A stretch of DNA of 64,000 nucleotides from AP-15 sp963700195 (lineage in GTDB: Bacteria > Pseudomonadota > Alphaproteobacteria > ATCC43930 > CGMCC-115725), in assembly GCA_963700195.1 (NCBI GenBank), contig CAVOWQ010000031.1, positions 124,001 through 188,000 on the forward strand. Direction: 5' to 3'. Positions 18,686 to 28,063 of this stretch are shown here, in pieces; the stretch's first letter is position 1, and every line of letters starts with the position of its first letter. The translations under genes and the position numbers were made by a program. The notes under the pieces are model-generated. The model did no database searches. It worked only from the letters and a program-made list of their open reading frames with translations, and was not told the DNA's origin.

Positions 18686-19108
18686 ATGACCGAGCACAGC
18701 CCGACGACCACCCGCAGTCCGGAAAACGCTATGGAGGGTGCCCGCTACACGGTCACCGTGCGCGGGCTCGTCTTGATGTGCAGCATCGGAATACGCGCGG
18801 GTGAGCGTCAGCGCAAGCAGCGCGTTCGCGTTTCGGTCGACCTCATGGCTGCGGACCCCTTCCCCGGAGAGGATCGCCGGCGCATCATCAATTACGAGAA
18901 AATTGTCGCCGGGATCCGCGAAGTCGCAAACGCCGGACATATCGATTTGTGCGAGGGTTTCGCCGAGCGGGTCTGCACTGTTTGCTTTGCCGATCCGCGC
19001 GTCGCACAGGTTCGGGTGTGGGTCGAAAAGCTCGATGTCTTCCCGGACGCCGAAGGGGTCGGCGCCATCCTCGAGCGAGCGCGGCCGGCTTGCGCCCCAC
19101 CCGGATGA
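18686..19108 (+). CDS. folB: Dihydroneopterin aldolase family protein
   Basis: 140 residues, intact. VTVRGLVLMCSIGIRAGERQRKQRVRVSVDL and INYEKIVAGIREVANAGHIDLCEGFAERVC follow the FolB fold (active-site Lys/Tyr region and the conserved Glu of the VE-type motif). FolB converts dihydroneopterin to hydroxymethyl-dihydropterin in folate synthesis. It is convergent with folP, seven bases between the stops, which supports a folate role. The N-terminal 15 residues are outside the domain, and an internal ATG at about residue 16 may be the real start. Some relatives instead act in other pterin steps. Confidence 0.85.
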   Translation: MTEHSPTTTRSPENAMEGARYTVTVRGLVLMCSIGIRAGERQRKQRVRVSVDLMAADPFPGEDRRRIINYEKIVAGIREVANAGHIDLCEGFAERVCTVCFADPRVAQVRVWVEKLDVFPDAEGVGAILERARPACAPPG

Positions 19109-19115
19109 ATTCCGC

Positions 19116-20229
19116 TCAACTCGCCGCGATGGCCCGCCACACGGCGAGCGCCTGGCGGGTCTCGGCGACATCGTGGACCCGCACGACTTGAACGCCTTGC
19201 TGAACCGCGGATAGCGCGGCCGCGAGGGAACCGGGCAGGCGCGCCTTCGGCGGCTCGCCCCTGCTCAGCCGGGCGATCGTCGATTTGCGCGACACGCCAA
19301 GCACGATGCCGCAGCCGAGAGTATGAAACGAGGCAATCCCGGAGAGCAACTCGAGGTTGTGGGACACGAGTTTTCCGAAACCGATGCCCGGGTCGATGGC
19401 GATATGTTCGCTTGGGATCCCGGCGGCAATGCAAGCCTCTATGCGTAGCTTCAGGAATTCCAGCACTTCGATCAGCGGTGAATTATAAACCGGGTCGCAC
19501 TGCATGGTCCGCGGTTCACCGCGCATATGCATCAGCACGACCGATGCCCCGCGCCGGGCGATCAGGGCGGCGCTCTCCGCATCGTGCGTCAGCGCCGACA
19601 CGTCGTTGACGATCCGCGCCCCGGCATCGAGCGCGGCCTCCATGACTGCTTTGTGCCGGGTATCGATCGATACGACGGCGCCGGACTCTACCAGGGCGCG
19701 CACGACCGGCTCGACGCGCAGGATCTCCTCTCCCGGATGGAGTTCACCGGCCCCGGGGCGCGTCGATTCGCCCCCAACATCGATAATGTCAGCTCCAGCC
19801 GTCAAGAGTGCCCGGCCGTGGGCGACCGCGCGCTCCGTATCAAACCACTGTCCGCCGTCGGAGAAGCTGTCGGGCGTTACGTTGAGGACGCCCATGACGA
19901 TGGGGCGATCGAGATCGAACCCCGCCCACGGCGGCCGCGGGGCGGACAGGAGCGCAAGCTGCTCTCGCACCCGCTGCGCGAAGCGCGCGCCGGCCCCGGC
20001 AATCCATACCTCGAGCTCGGCAATCGACGACGTCACCGAGATCGGGACGCCGGTCGGAGCCGAGACCTAGGGCCGCTATCAGACTAAACGCCAAGCTAGG
20101 ACCGGTCAGCGGCCGGGCGTGGCCGGAGGCAATCGCCTCCGCAGCGGCGCGGCCGCTGATCAGGCCCGACGGACGCAGCCACAGACGATCGGCGCTGACG
20201 CCGTCCAGCTCCGTCCAGCCGAGCTTCAT
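19116..20229 (-). CDS. folP: Dihydropteroate synthase
   Basis: The catalytic barrel is intact: MGVLNVTPDSFSDGG, ADIIDVGGESTRPGA, VSIDTRHKAVMEAALDAGARIVNDVSAL, HMRGEPRTMQ, DPGIGFGKLVSHNLELL and GVSRKSTIARL. It joins p-aminobenzoate to the pterin, the sulfonamide target step. The N-terminal extension (MKLGWTELDGVSADRLWLRP, then SGLISGRAAAEAIASG) typical of alphaproteobacterial FolP lies in another frame, joined near 20060 at the GGCGTCCCG stretch (GVPISVTSSIAELEVW). The ATG at 20229 has GAGGAG upstream. The shorter reading from 20036 would lack about 60 residues. Confidence 0.9.
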
Positions 20230-20455
20230 CGCTGGTCGCTCCTCAGCAATATCGCGTCGATGACGGTAGGTACCGGGCATGAAGGTTCTGCCACGAGTTG
20301 CCCGACTCGGCCAACCGACCGAAGGTCGCGCCGCCGTCATTTCCAAGATCACGCATCACGAGATGTGGGAACTCACGATCAACACATTCCGCAACAGCAG
20401 GCCGGTGACAGCCGAGGCGGCCAGCAGTCTCGCGTGTCGCGCGCGATCAGTCTCA

Positions 20456-21807
20456 TCATGGTTGCGTCGCTATCAATGTAATTTGATCGGTGATCGTGCT
20501 CAAATTGGGACCGACGCCGGGGCCGTTCGGGTTGACGATGACGTTGCCGCTAGTCGGGGAGCCCGTCAGTGCGAAGATGCCGCCGGCATCGAAATTCGGC
20601 GGGCCAAAGCCGATCGTGCCGACAAACGGCGATCCGTCGCTCATCGTCACCGTGTAGGTCGCTACGACCGCGCCGACGGAGGTCGTGTCCGGTACTTGAG
20701 GTGTGTTCGGAGTTATCGTGATCACAGCCGCTGGTGGCGGCGCGGGTGCTGGCGGTGGGGTTGGGGTGGGAAGTGGCGGTGGCGGCGCGACCCCCATGAC
20801 TGCGAAGCTGGCGCGGGCCGTCACAATCCAAGCGTTGTTGGGATAGAACCGTGCTTCGTAGGGTCCTCACTCGCCGGCACCGTCATCATTACTGTCGCTG
20901 ATGTCGTGCCGGCGGCGGGCGGAGTCTGTGTGCCGTTGAGGTAAGCCCACGCAATGTAGGAGTTGTCTGCCGTGCCGGCGGCGGCCAATCCCACCCAATC
21001 GGTCGTGTTACCGGGGCCGTTGGCAACCTCGACCATCAGAGCGGCGCCCTCCGCTACCACGGGGTTGTTAACGCCGTTGACCATGATTGATGTTGCCGGC
21101 GGGGGTGGCGGCGCGGCGACCCCCATGACTACGAAGCTGGTGCGAGCCGTCACAATCCAAGCGTTGTTGGGATAGAACCGTGCTTCGTAGGGTCCGTCAG
21201 CTCGCCGGCGCCGTCATCATTACTGTCGCTGAAGTCGCGCCGGCGGCGGACGGTGTCTGTGTGCCGTTGAGGTAAGCCCACGCAATGTAGGAGTTGTCTG
21301 ACGTGCCGGCGGCGGCCAATCCCACCCAATCGGTGGTGTTTCCGGGGCCGTTTGCAATCTCCACCATCAGCACCGCGCCCTCAGTTACAACCGTGTTGTT
21401 AGCACCATTGACCATGATTGATGTTACCGGCGGCGGCGGCGGTGGTGCTGGTGGCGGTGGTTCCGGCGGCGGTAGCGGTGCTGGTGGCCGGTGGTTCGCG
21501 GCGGCGGCGGTGGTGCGGGCGGCGGCGCGGCTATCCCTACCTCGACCGTGAAGGTTGCGGAGTCACTGAATATGGTACTCGATCCTATTGCGCGAATCCG
21601 GACTGAGTATTGTCCCGGCGTCACCGGCACGCTCCACGCGGTTACCAGGTCGTCGCCCGCGATCGCGAAGTAACCGATAGACCCTTTCGTCAGCATATAA
21701 TTGCACGGAATGACGGTCCCGGATGCGTCAGTCGTGGTTAGGACGCCGATTGTTGTTCCAGCTGATACGTTATTACTGACAATTAAATTGCTAATCGTGA
21801 TCGCCAT
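20456..21807 (-). CDS. Secreted or surface tandem-repeat beta-sandwich protein, broken frame
   Basis: Starting at the ATG at 21807 (GAGAG upstream), four frames add up to one protein of about 450 residues. The N-terminal cadherin-like module contains NLIVSNNVSAGTTIGVLTT; then come two near-identical modules (ANGPGNTTDWVGLAAAG, IAWAYLNGTQTP, FYPNNAWIVTART) separated by Pro-rich linkers; the last module contains GAVVATYTVTMSDGSPFVG. No classical signal peptide is seen, so export could be by a type I or other route. Breaks lie near 21480, 21195 and 20870-20880. The family is not recognised beyond Ig/cadherin-like repeats; adhesion or matrix binding is inference. Confidence 0.55.
20789..21440. 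repeat. 329-base tandem DNA repeat
   Basis: The segment beginning at 20821 recurs at 21150 with a 329-base period and only scattered substitutions over about 290 bases; the preceding 30 bases (20789-20820) recur at 21118-21149. It encodes the duplicated domain of the repeat protein on the minus strand. Such near-identical repeats can expand or contract by recombination and are also hard to assemble. Confidence 0.8.
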
Positions 21808-22239
21808 GAGTCTCTCTGCATTAACTACAATACGGTTCGTGCTGTGTGACAAATGGCCGGCGCGCGCAGCGACCATCTGTCGTCTGACGGGCAATCACAC
21901 TTAAGTGTCGCAAAATCGACGGCAGGCTTACCCTAAGCTGCCTATCGGTGCCTCCGGCTTGTTCCAAGCGCCAACCGCCGTGACTTTCCAGCCCGAGGGA
22001 CGCTCAGTTTGGCGGAGTCTTGAGGAACCTGTTGACGAGACCCGTCACTTTTGCATATTCCGCTATATATCCTTTTATTCTTAATTTGTCAATTCCTAAA
22101 TTCGTGTGGGAATGGCGCGGTAGATGCTGTTATCGCTGTGGGGCTTGCAAGGAAGCAACCTGGCTATCCGCAAACCACAAAGCACCGCCGGACGGGCTAT
22201 TATTAGCCGATCTAATTATATCGATGAAAACCGAGCATC
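21808..22239. other. Gene-free stretch with an AT-rich core
   Basis: No convincing gene. About 22030-22110 is markedly AT-rich for this genome (runs such as CCTTTTATTCTTAATTTGTC), about 230-300 bases upstream of the repeat-protein start. It could hold the promoter or curved DNA for that gene. A small plus-strand frame across it has no protein character. Confidence 0.5.
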
Positions 22240-23265
22240 TTACGTATTGGCGAGAGACGTCATCGAACGGCGGCCGGCACGCAGCCGCAGACCGGGCGTC
22301 GGGCGCTCAAGCAGCACCTCGCGGCGAAAGCGCACGAGCCGCGCGGGCCGTCCGCCCGTCGTGGCACTGATCCCGCCGGTCTCTTCGACCAGGCCCTGCT
22401 GCTCGACGAGACGCCGAAAATTTTGCTTGTGCAGCCGCACCCCGGACAACGCCTCGACCGTGCGCTGCAACTGGAGCAGCGTGAAAACCGGCGGCATCAG
22501 CTCGAATACGACCGGGCGATATTTGATCTTGCCGCGCAGCCGGCCGATCGCGGTGGCGAGGATGCGGCGGTGGTCGGCCGCCATCGGCACTCCAAAGGTC
22601 GGGCCATCCTCCGACGGCCTCGGGCGTCCGAGATCGCGCGAGCGCTCCTGGATGAGGCCCGCCTCGTAGAGCAGTTCATAGCGTTCGAGAACCAGCTCCT
22701 CGTTCCAGGAAGCGGCAAAGGCAAGCCCGACCCGCTCTGCACGCAGCCGCCGCTCTGTTTCGGTCGCTGCTTGCGCCGCCCATAAACGCAGACACTCTTC
22801 GACCGGGGCGAGCGCCGTCGGGCTTCCGGAACGCCAGTCCTCCCAGGGGAAGAAACGGTACCAGTTTTGCCACAGCGCCTCGGCGGCTCCGCTCGGCCGT
22901 GCTTCGCGCACCAACGCCAGATAGGCGACCGTCAGGGCCCGACCGGGTCGCGTTCCACCAGTTTCGGTGCGGTCACGGTCGCCAAAGGTGTATAGCTGCT
23001 CGACGTAGCCCAGTTTCTGGCTGGTTTGCCTCTCGACCCAGGCGCGCAGTCCGACCTCCAGCGTACGGTGCTCGATCTCCAGTGGGCCAGAGGGCAGCGC
23101 CTCGACCGGCTCGCGCCCGATGCGAATAGTCAGAACACGCGGCTCGTCGATGGTCGCGGTTATGATGGCCGCGCTGAGCCTGATCGACAGCGCCGCGCCA
23201 CGGCCGCGCTCAGGCGCTATCTGGCCAGCGCTCAGTAGGGCAACATTTCCAGCGCTACCTTGCAT
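22240..23265 (-). CDS. nadQ: NadQ-type NAD biosynthesis regulator (NUDIX-like plus winged helix)
   Basis: 341 residues, intact, ATG at 23265. The N-terminal half is a NUDIX-like domain (RVLTIRIGREPVEALPSGPL, LRAWVERQTSQKLGYVEQLY, TFGDRDR) without a full catalytic Nudix box, and the C-terminal quarter is a winged-helix DNA-binding domain (FTLLQLQRTVEALSGVRLHKQNFRRLVE, TGGRPARLVRFR). This layout is that of the alphaproteobacterial regulator called NadQ, which represses NAD synthesis genes. No nad genes occur nearby, so it acts in trans. Recognition is from memory of the family layout. Confidence 0.75.
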   Translation of the reverse strand: MQGSAGNVALLSAGQIAPERGRGAALSIRLSAAIITATIDEPRVLTIRIGREPVEALPSGPLEIEHRTLEVGLRAWVERQTSQKLGYVEQLYTFGDRDRTETGGTRPGRALTVAYLALVREARPSGAAEALWQNWYRFFPWEDWRSGSPTALAPVEECLRLWAAQAATETERRLRAERVGLAFAASWNEELVLERYELLYEAGLIQERSRDLGRPRPSEDGPTFGVPMAADHRRILATAIGRLRGKIKYRPVVFELMPPVFTLLQLQRTVEALSGVRLHKQNFRRLVEQQGLVEETGGISATTGGRPARLVRFRREVLLERPTPGLRLRAGRRSMTSLANT

Positions 23266-23365
23266 GCGTCGGGATCACCTCTGGGCTGCATCCGACGCAT
23301 CCTACCACATCGCCTAGTCATCAGGCCGTTATTCTCTCGATGGTCCTTCACTACCGTCGCCTCAT

Positions 23366-23666
23366 TTATTGGTTACCGCAATTGCGGTCGAGAACCGTCG
23401 TCACCTCGATCCCGTTGACAAACTGGTTCTTGGCGAAGGTTTGCCTCGCCGCCAGGCTCAGCTGCATCCCTTGGGGGCTTATTGTCGTTGGGCGCAGCAC
23501 GGTCCAGGAACCGTTGGGGCCGCGCTGGAAATTCTGCGCAGGCGATCGGACCATCGGAGTGAGAAACGTTCTGGGCCAAGCCCGGATCGGCTGTTACGCA
23601 GCCAAAGAATATCGCTGCTGCCGCTGCAGCGGGAGACCAGCCGGTTTTCTTGTCGCGATGCGTCAT
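23366..23666 (-). CDS. Small secreted protein, broken frame
   Basis: ATG at 23666. The N terminus THRDKKTGWSPAAAAAAIFFGC is signal-like, processed near ADPGLAQ. After a break near 23550 the second frame gives NFQRGPNGSWTVLRPTTIS and LAARQTFAKNQFVNGIEVTT, ending RNCGNQ. About 100 residues in total with one Cys in the mature tail. I do not recognise the family. The joined reading looks protein-like across both frames, which is the main support. Confidence 0.5.
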
Positions 23667-23761
23667 CGAAACGACCTCCGTCATCGAATGTCCGGGCAGC
23701 CCGGCGAGAGCAGCCGCAGCCTGATCAAAGCAACGCCGGTGATTGCCCAGTTGGTTCCGTG

Positions 23762-23965
23762 CTATGGTCGCACCTCGACGAAGGCAGGGAAGACGCGTGC
23801 CGCCCGATCATTTATGAATACCGCGTCGGGCACCTGCATCGAGCCCGCGGGTGCATGGGAGTCACCGTAGTGGATCAACAGCATTTTCAGCGGCTGGCGC
23901 TTCGACGACGCTTGGCTCGAGTAGTAGACGTTGCCGGCCACGCCGATGGGTGAGTTGGCCGCCAT
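23762..23965 (-). CDS. Hypothetical small protein
   Basis: 67 residues (ANSPIGVAGNVYYSSQASSK, then KMLLIHYGDSHAPAGSMQVP). Composition and codon use resemble coding sequence, but there is no ribosome site, signal peptide or recognised domain. It lies between the small secreted protein and the CoA-transferase, on the minus strand. It may be the tail of a gene whose start is in another frame. Confidence 0.3.
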   Translation of the reverse strand: MAANSPIGVAGNVYYSSQASSKRQPLKMLLIHYGDSHAPAGSMQVPDAVFINDRAARVFPAFVEVRP

Positions 23966-23999
23966 TCCGAAAGCAAGCGGCCGTTCGAGGCGGACTGAA

Positions 24000-26173
24000 A
24001 TGTCATTGCTGCAAGGGTTCCGGGTCGTTCAAATCGGCGAGGGCTTGGCTGCCGCCGTTTGCGTTCGTCTCTTCGCCGATGTCGGTGCGGATGTCAGCTG
24101 CGTCGAGCCGGACATTTCGACGCCTCTTCGCGGCCTATCTCAATCATGGCAAGTCCGTCGTCGCCGATGATACTGTGCGCCGGACGCATTGCGATCGCAG
24201 CCGCCGACTTGATCGTCTGTGAGGGACGACCCCAACAGCTTCGCGCTTTGCAATACGATGCCGCCAGTCTTCGCCGTCTCAATGCGAGCGCAGCGCTGGT
24301 ATACATCTCGCCATTCGGACAGACCGGACCAAAGGCCGACGACCCGGCGACCGACCTGACGCTGTTCTTTGCCAGCGGCATTGCCCGCTTGCTGACAGGA
24401 CAGGTCGACGATCTCTCGGAAGCGCCGATCCGCCCGGTCGGCGAACAATCCGCCTTTATCGGGGGCCTTGCCGCCGCCTGCGCCGGCATGCACGCGGCGC
24501 TGGCCGCACCCGGCGCAATCGTCGATGTCTCGATCGCGGAAGCGCTGGCGACTGTGGCGATCACCGAGCTGGCGCGAGCCGGGCTCACCGGAAATGCCCG
24601 CCCGCGCAAGCGGGAGGCGGACGGTAACGGGGCCACGGTCACGATCTTGCCGGCAAGCGACGGGTATGTCGCGATCTCGCCGCGCGAAGAGCGCCAGTGG
24701 ACGGCGTGGCTCTCGGTAATGGGCTCACCCGACTGGGGCAGCGACCCGCGCTTCGCCACCAAGCGTGACCGGGTTGCCAACTGGGACGCGCTCCATGCGG
24801 TGATGTCCGCATGGAGTCGCCAATACGGCAAGCAATGGATCGCCGATAGGGCCCAGGCCGCTCATGTGCCGAGCTTTCCGCTGCGCGAGCCCGCGGAACA
24901 GCTCAACTCCCCGCAGCTCGCGCACCGCAAGTTCTGGAGGATGATTGAGCTCGGCGGACGGGTGATCAAGGCTCCGGGACCGCCGTTCGGGCTGCATCTC
25001 ACTCCCGCCGGCGGCAATTCGGCCGACCCCGGCCCCGGGCCGATGCCCCTCTCCGGCATTCGCGTCCTCGACTTCAGCTGGGTCATCGCCGGTCCGACGG
25101 CGACGCGCTATCTCGCTGCGATGGGCGCCGAAATCATCAAGGTCGAGGCGCCCGGACGCGGCGATCCCGGCCGTGCCTCGGAGCTGCACACGGTGCTCGG
25201 CCAAGCAAAACGAAGCATCGTTCTCGACCTGAAGAAGCCCGAAGCGGTCGCTGTCGCGCGGGCGCTCGCCGCGCGCTGCGACGTCGTCGTCGAAAATTTC
25301 GCTACGGGCGTCATGGACAGGTTGGGCCTCGGCGCCGCCGACCTGCAAGCCCTCAACCAGGATCTGCTCTATGTCTCGGCCTCCGGCCTCGGGCGAACCG
25401 GGCCGGAAGCGCACGCCGTGGCTTACGGCACCCTGTTGCAATGCTATGCCGGTTTTGCCGGGCTCAATCGCCACCCCGATATTCCGCCACGGGTCGGGCT
25501 CGCCTGGCTCGACCCGATGTGCGGACTGATGCTCGCTTTCATCGTCGCCGCCGAGCTGTGGCACCGGCGGCGGGTAGGCGGTGTCGCCCGGATCGATTTT
25601 TCGATGATCGAGGCGATGCTGTGGACCATGGCCGAACCGCTGCTGGCGACCCAGCTCGCGGCCCCGGCGCAGCCGCGAGGGAACGACTCCGACCAGCACG
25701 CCCCCCACGGCGTCTACCGCTGCGCCGGCGAGGACGACTGGATCAGCCTCGTCACGACCACCGACGCGGAGTGGCGGGACCTTTGCGCGCTCGTACCGGG
25801 CCTGGCGCCGATGGCGGAACTCCGATTTGGCGAACGCCGGCAGCGCTGCGCGGTGATCGACCAGGCCATCGCCGAGTGGCTGCGCCTCAAACCCATCGCG
25901 GTCGTCGAGGCCGCGTTGCTGCGGGCGGGTATCCCGGCAGCGGCCCTTGCCAACTCCCGGGATCTCGTCAACAGCAATCACCTCGAGGCGCGCGGGTTTT
26001 GGGAAGCCCATGGCGCAGGCACTCTGCCCGGCCTGCCGTGGCAGGCCAGCTTTGGCCGGGTCTCGGGACCCGCCCCGGAACTCGGCGCCGACACGGAGAC
26101 TGTCCTCAGAGAGGTGCTCGACCTCTCACCGGACGAGATCGCCGCGCTGCACGGATTGGGCGCGATCAGATAA
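24000..26173 (+). CDS. Tandem CaiB/BaiF-type class III CoA-transferase
   Basis: About 724 residues with two CoA-transferase halves. The first starts at the ATG at 24000 (LLQGFRVVQIGEGLAAAVCV, VRLFADVGADVSCVEPD) and reaches SPFGQTGPKADDPATD and GGLAAACAGMHAAL; the second starts near 25049 with GIRVLDFSWVIAGPTATRYL, AAMGAEIIKVEAPGRGDPGR and YVSASGLGRTGP. Such fused proteins move CoA between carboxylic acids. At least two frame breaks lie at 24110-24215, joined through AAYLNHGKSVVADD; the remaining 1.95 kb is clean. The divergently oriented MarR gene ends 9 bases after it. The acyl substrate is unknown. Confidence 0.82.
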
Positions 26174-26181
26174 GGCAGCGC

Positions 26182-26631
26182 TCAGGAAAGCGCGCGCAGA
26201 TCGCCGCGCAAGCGATCGGGGCTGGATCCGGTCAGCAGCCGATCGATCTCCGCCTGGGTTCGCCGCCACACCGGAACGCCGGCACGCACCAGTGCCCGGC
26301 CGGCCGGCGTCAGGGTCGGGCGGCGTGCGCGTTTGTCGGCATCGTCGGCCGCGACCGTCACCAAGCCACGGCGCTCGAGCGGTTTCAGATTGGCGGTCAA
26401 GGTAGTGCGGTCCATTGCCAGCAAGCTGGACACATTGCCGATGCTCACCGGCTCCGGGCGGTTGAGCGACATCAATATCGAGAACTGGCCGCTGGTCAGC
26501 CCCAGCGGCCGCAGCGCCGCGTCGAAGCGCCGCGCCACCGCGCGTGCCGCGCGCTGCAAGTGCAGGCAGAGGCAGGTGTCGCGCACCTCCAGCGTGGTCT
26601 CGAAAGGCAGATCGTCGCACTTTGACACCAT
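26182..26631 (-). CDS. MarR-family transcriptional regulator
   Basis: 149 residues, intact. FDAALRPLGLTSGQFSILMS, VSIGNVSSLLAMDRTTLTAN (recognition helix region) and LERRGLVTVAADDADKRARR (wing) are the MarR winged-helix core. Two or three Cys residues near the N terminus (KCDD, DTCLC) could sense oxidants, which is inference. It is divergent from the MoaD-like gene at 26678 with only 46 bases between, and that gap holds a perfect palindrome, so it most likely represses itself and the MoaD-propeller pair. Confidence 0.9.
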   Translation of the reverse strand: MVSKCDDLPFETTLEVRDTCLCLHLQRAARAVARRFDAALRPLGLTSGQFSILMSLNRPEPVSIGNVSSLLAMDRTTLTANLKPLERRGLVTVAADDADKRARRPTLTPAGRALVRAGVPVWRRTQAEIDRLLTGSSPDRLRGDLRALS

Positions 26632-26639
26632 CTAGAAAT

Positions 26640-26651
26640 GTTGATATCAAC
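26640..26651. promoter_or_regulatory. Putative MarR operator
   Basis: GTTGATATCAAC is a perfect 12-base palindrome lying 8 bases from the marR start and 26 bases from the MoaD-like start. Its TTGATATCAA-like core is typical of sites bound by MarR dimers. Binding here would cover the ribosome site of marR and the likely promoters of both genes. Confidence 0.65.
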
Positions 26652-26677
26652 GTTGCGCTTCAAGATCCGGAATTGTC

Positions 26678-26947
26678 ATGCCGACCATATCATTCACCTC
26701 AGCGTTGCAGCGGTTTTTACCCGCGCCCTCGGCGGAAGTCGGAGGCGGGACGGTCGGCGCCGCACTCGCCGAGGTGTTTGCGTCCCGCCCGGCGCTGCGC
26801 GGCTATGTGCTCGACGATCAGGGCGCGCTGCGCCGGCACGTCGCCATCTATGTCAACGGCCAGCCGGTCCACGACCGCGTCTGGCTGACCGACCCGGTCG
26901 GGCCGCGCGACGAGATCTACGTCTTTCAAGCCTTATCAGGTGGTTAA
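26678..26947 (+). CDS. MoaD/ThiS-family ubiquitin-like sulfur carrier
   Basis: 89 residues: PTISFTSALQRFLPAPSAEV, VGAALAEVFASRPALRGYVL, HVAIYVNGQPVHDR and a C-terminal FQALSGG. The fold pattern and terminal Gly-Gly are those of MoaD and ThiS, which carry sulfur as a C-terminal thiocarboxylate after adenylation by an E1-like enzyme. No MoeB/ThiF or MoaE gene is nearby. It is followed after 12 bases by the propeller gene and is controlled, by position, by the divergent MarR regulator. It may therefore have a dedicated role, not general molybdopterin or thiamine synthesis. Confidence 0.82.
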   Translation: MPTISFTSALQRFLPAPSAEVGGGTVGAALAEVFASRPALRGYVLDDQGALRRHVAIYVNGQPVHDRVWLTDPVGPRDEIYVFQALSGG

Positions 26948-26959
26948 CGGAGGGGAAGC

Positions 26960-28042
26960 ATGGCGAATGGGCTGCATGTCGGGACCCGCAAGGGTCTCTT
27001 CGAGCTGGCGCGCAGCAACGGCGTCTGGGAAATTGTCGACGTTCAGTTCCTCGGCGATCCGGTCTCCGCGGTGCTGGCGGATGCCGAAGGCTCGGTCTGG
27101 GCGGCGCTCGATCTCGGCCATTTCGGAGCGAAGCTGTGGCGCCGCGACCGCGCCGGCACGTGGCGCGAGATGGCGGTCCCGGTATTCCCGCCGAAGCCGG
27201 AGGAGGCCGGTGACGATCCGCATCCCTGGTCGCTCGGCAAGATCTGGGTGCTCGAGTTGGGCGGGGCGGCTGGGCGCCTGTGGGCGGGCACGATGCCGGG
27301 CGGGCTCTTCCGCTCCGACGACGGCGGCGCGTCGTGGTCGCTGAACGAGGCGCTGTGGCACATGCCCGAGCGGCGGCAGTGGGCGGGCGTCGCCGGCGGC
27401 GAGCAGCCCGGCATCAACTCGGTGCTGATCGATCCGGGAAATCCCTCCGACATCCGCATCGGCGTGTCGACCGCGGGCGTATGGGCAAGCACCGATGCAG
27501 GGAGCTCGTGGCGGCTCATCAACCGCGGCATGCATGCCGAGTACATGCCGCCGGAGCAGCGCGACAATCCGATCGTCCAGGACGTCCACCGGCTCGCGCG
27601 CTGCGCCGCGTACCCCGAGATCGTGTGGTGTCAGCACCACAACGGAGTCTTCCGCTCGAAGGACGCCGGTGCGACGTGGCGCGAAGTGACGGCGATCCGC
27701 CCGTCGAAGTTCGGCTTTGCCGTCGCCGCGCATCCGACCGACCCGGATACCGCCTGGTTCATCCCCGCGATCAAGGACGAGCGGCGCATTCCGGTGGACG
27801 GCAAGGTCGTCGTCGCTCGCACCCGCGACGGCGGCCGCAGCTTCGAAGTGCTGCAGCAGGGTCTGCCGCAGCATCACGCCTATGATTTGGTTTGGCGCCA
27901 CGGCTTGGCGGTCGACGAGAGCGGCGAGCGGCTCGCCTTCGGCTCGACCAGCGGCGGTTTGTGGATCTCGGAGGATGGTGGCGATTCGTGGACGATGCCG
28001 GAGGCGCGGCTGCCCCCGGTCGCCGCCGTGCGCTTCGCGTGA
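26960..28042 (+). CDS. Asp-box (BNR) beta-propeller protein, sialidase-like
   Basis: 360 residues, cytoplasmic (no signal peptide). It starts GLHVGTRKGLFEL and carries at least five Asp boxes of the S-x-D-x-G-x-x-W type: RSDDGGASW, STDAGSSW, RSKDAGATW, TRDGGRSF and SEDGGDSW, spread over six or seven blades. Such proteins are often labelled exo-alpha-sialidase, but no sialidase Arg triad is evident, so a binding or scaffold role is as likely. It sits 12 bases after the MoaD-like gene, an adjacency I recall from other bacteria. The frame is intact. Confidence 0.85.
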   Translation: MANGLHVGTRKGLFELARSNGVWEIVDVQFLGDPVSAVLADAEGSVWAALDLGHFGAKLWRRDRAGTWREMAVPVFPPKPEEAGDDPHPWSLGKIWVLELGGAAGRLWAGTMPGGLFRSDDGGASWSLNEALWHMPERRQWAGVAGGEQPGINSVLIDPGNPSDIRIGVSTAGVWASTDAGSSWRLINRGMHAEYMPPEQRDNPIVQDVHRLARCAAYPEIVWCQHHNGVFRSKDAGATWREVTAIRPSKFGFAVAAHPTDPDTAWFIPAIKDERRIPVDGKVVVARTRDGGRSFEVLQQGLPQHHAYDLVWRHGLAVDESGERLAFGSTSGGLWISEDGGDSWTMPEARLPPVAAVRFA

Positions 28043-28063
28043 CAGCCGAAGGAGGACAGGTCG

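Noticed and set aside
20789..21440. Tandem repeats as a CRISPR array
   Set aside because: The period is 329 bases without spacers, and the repeats encode protein modules.
22020..22370. 116-residue plus-strand frame over the AT-rich gap
   Set aside because: It has no domain or convincing ribosome site, and its second half is antisense to nadQ.
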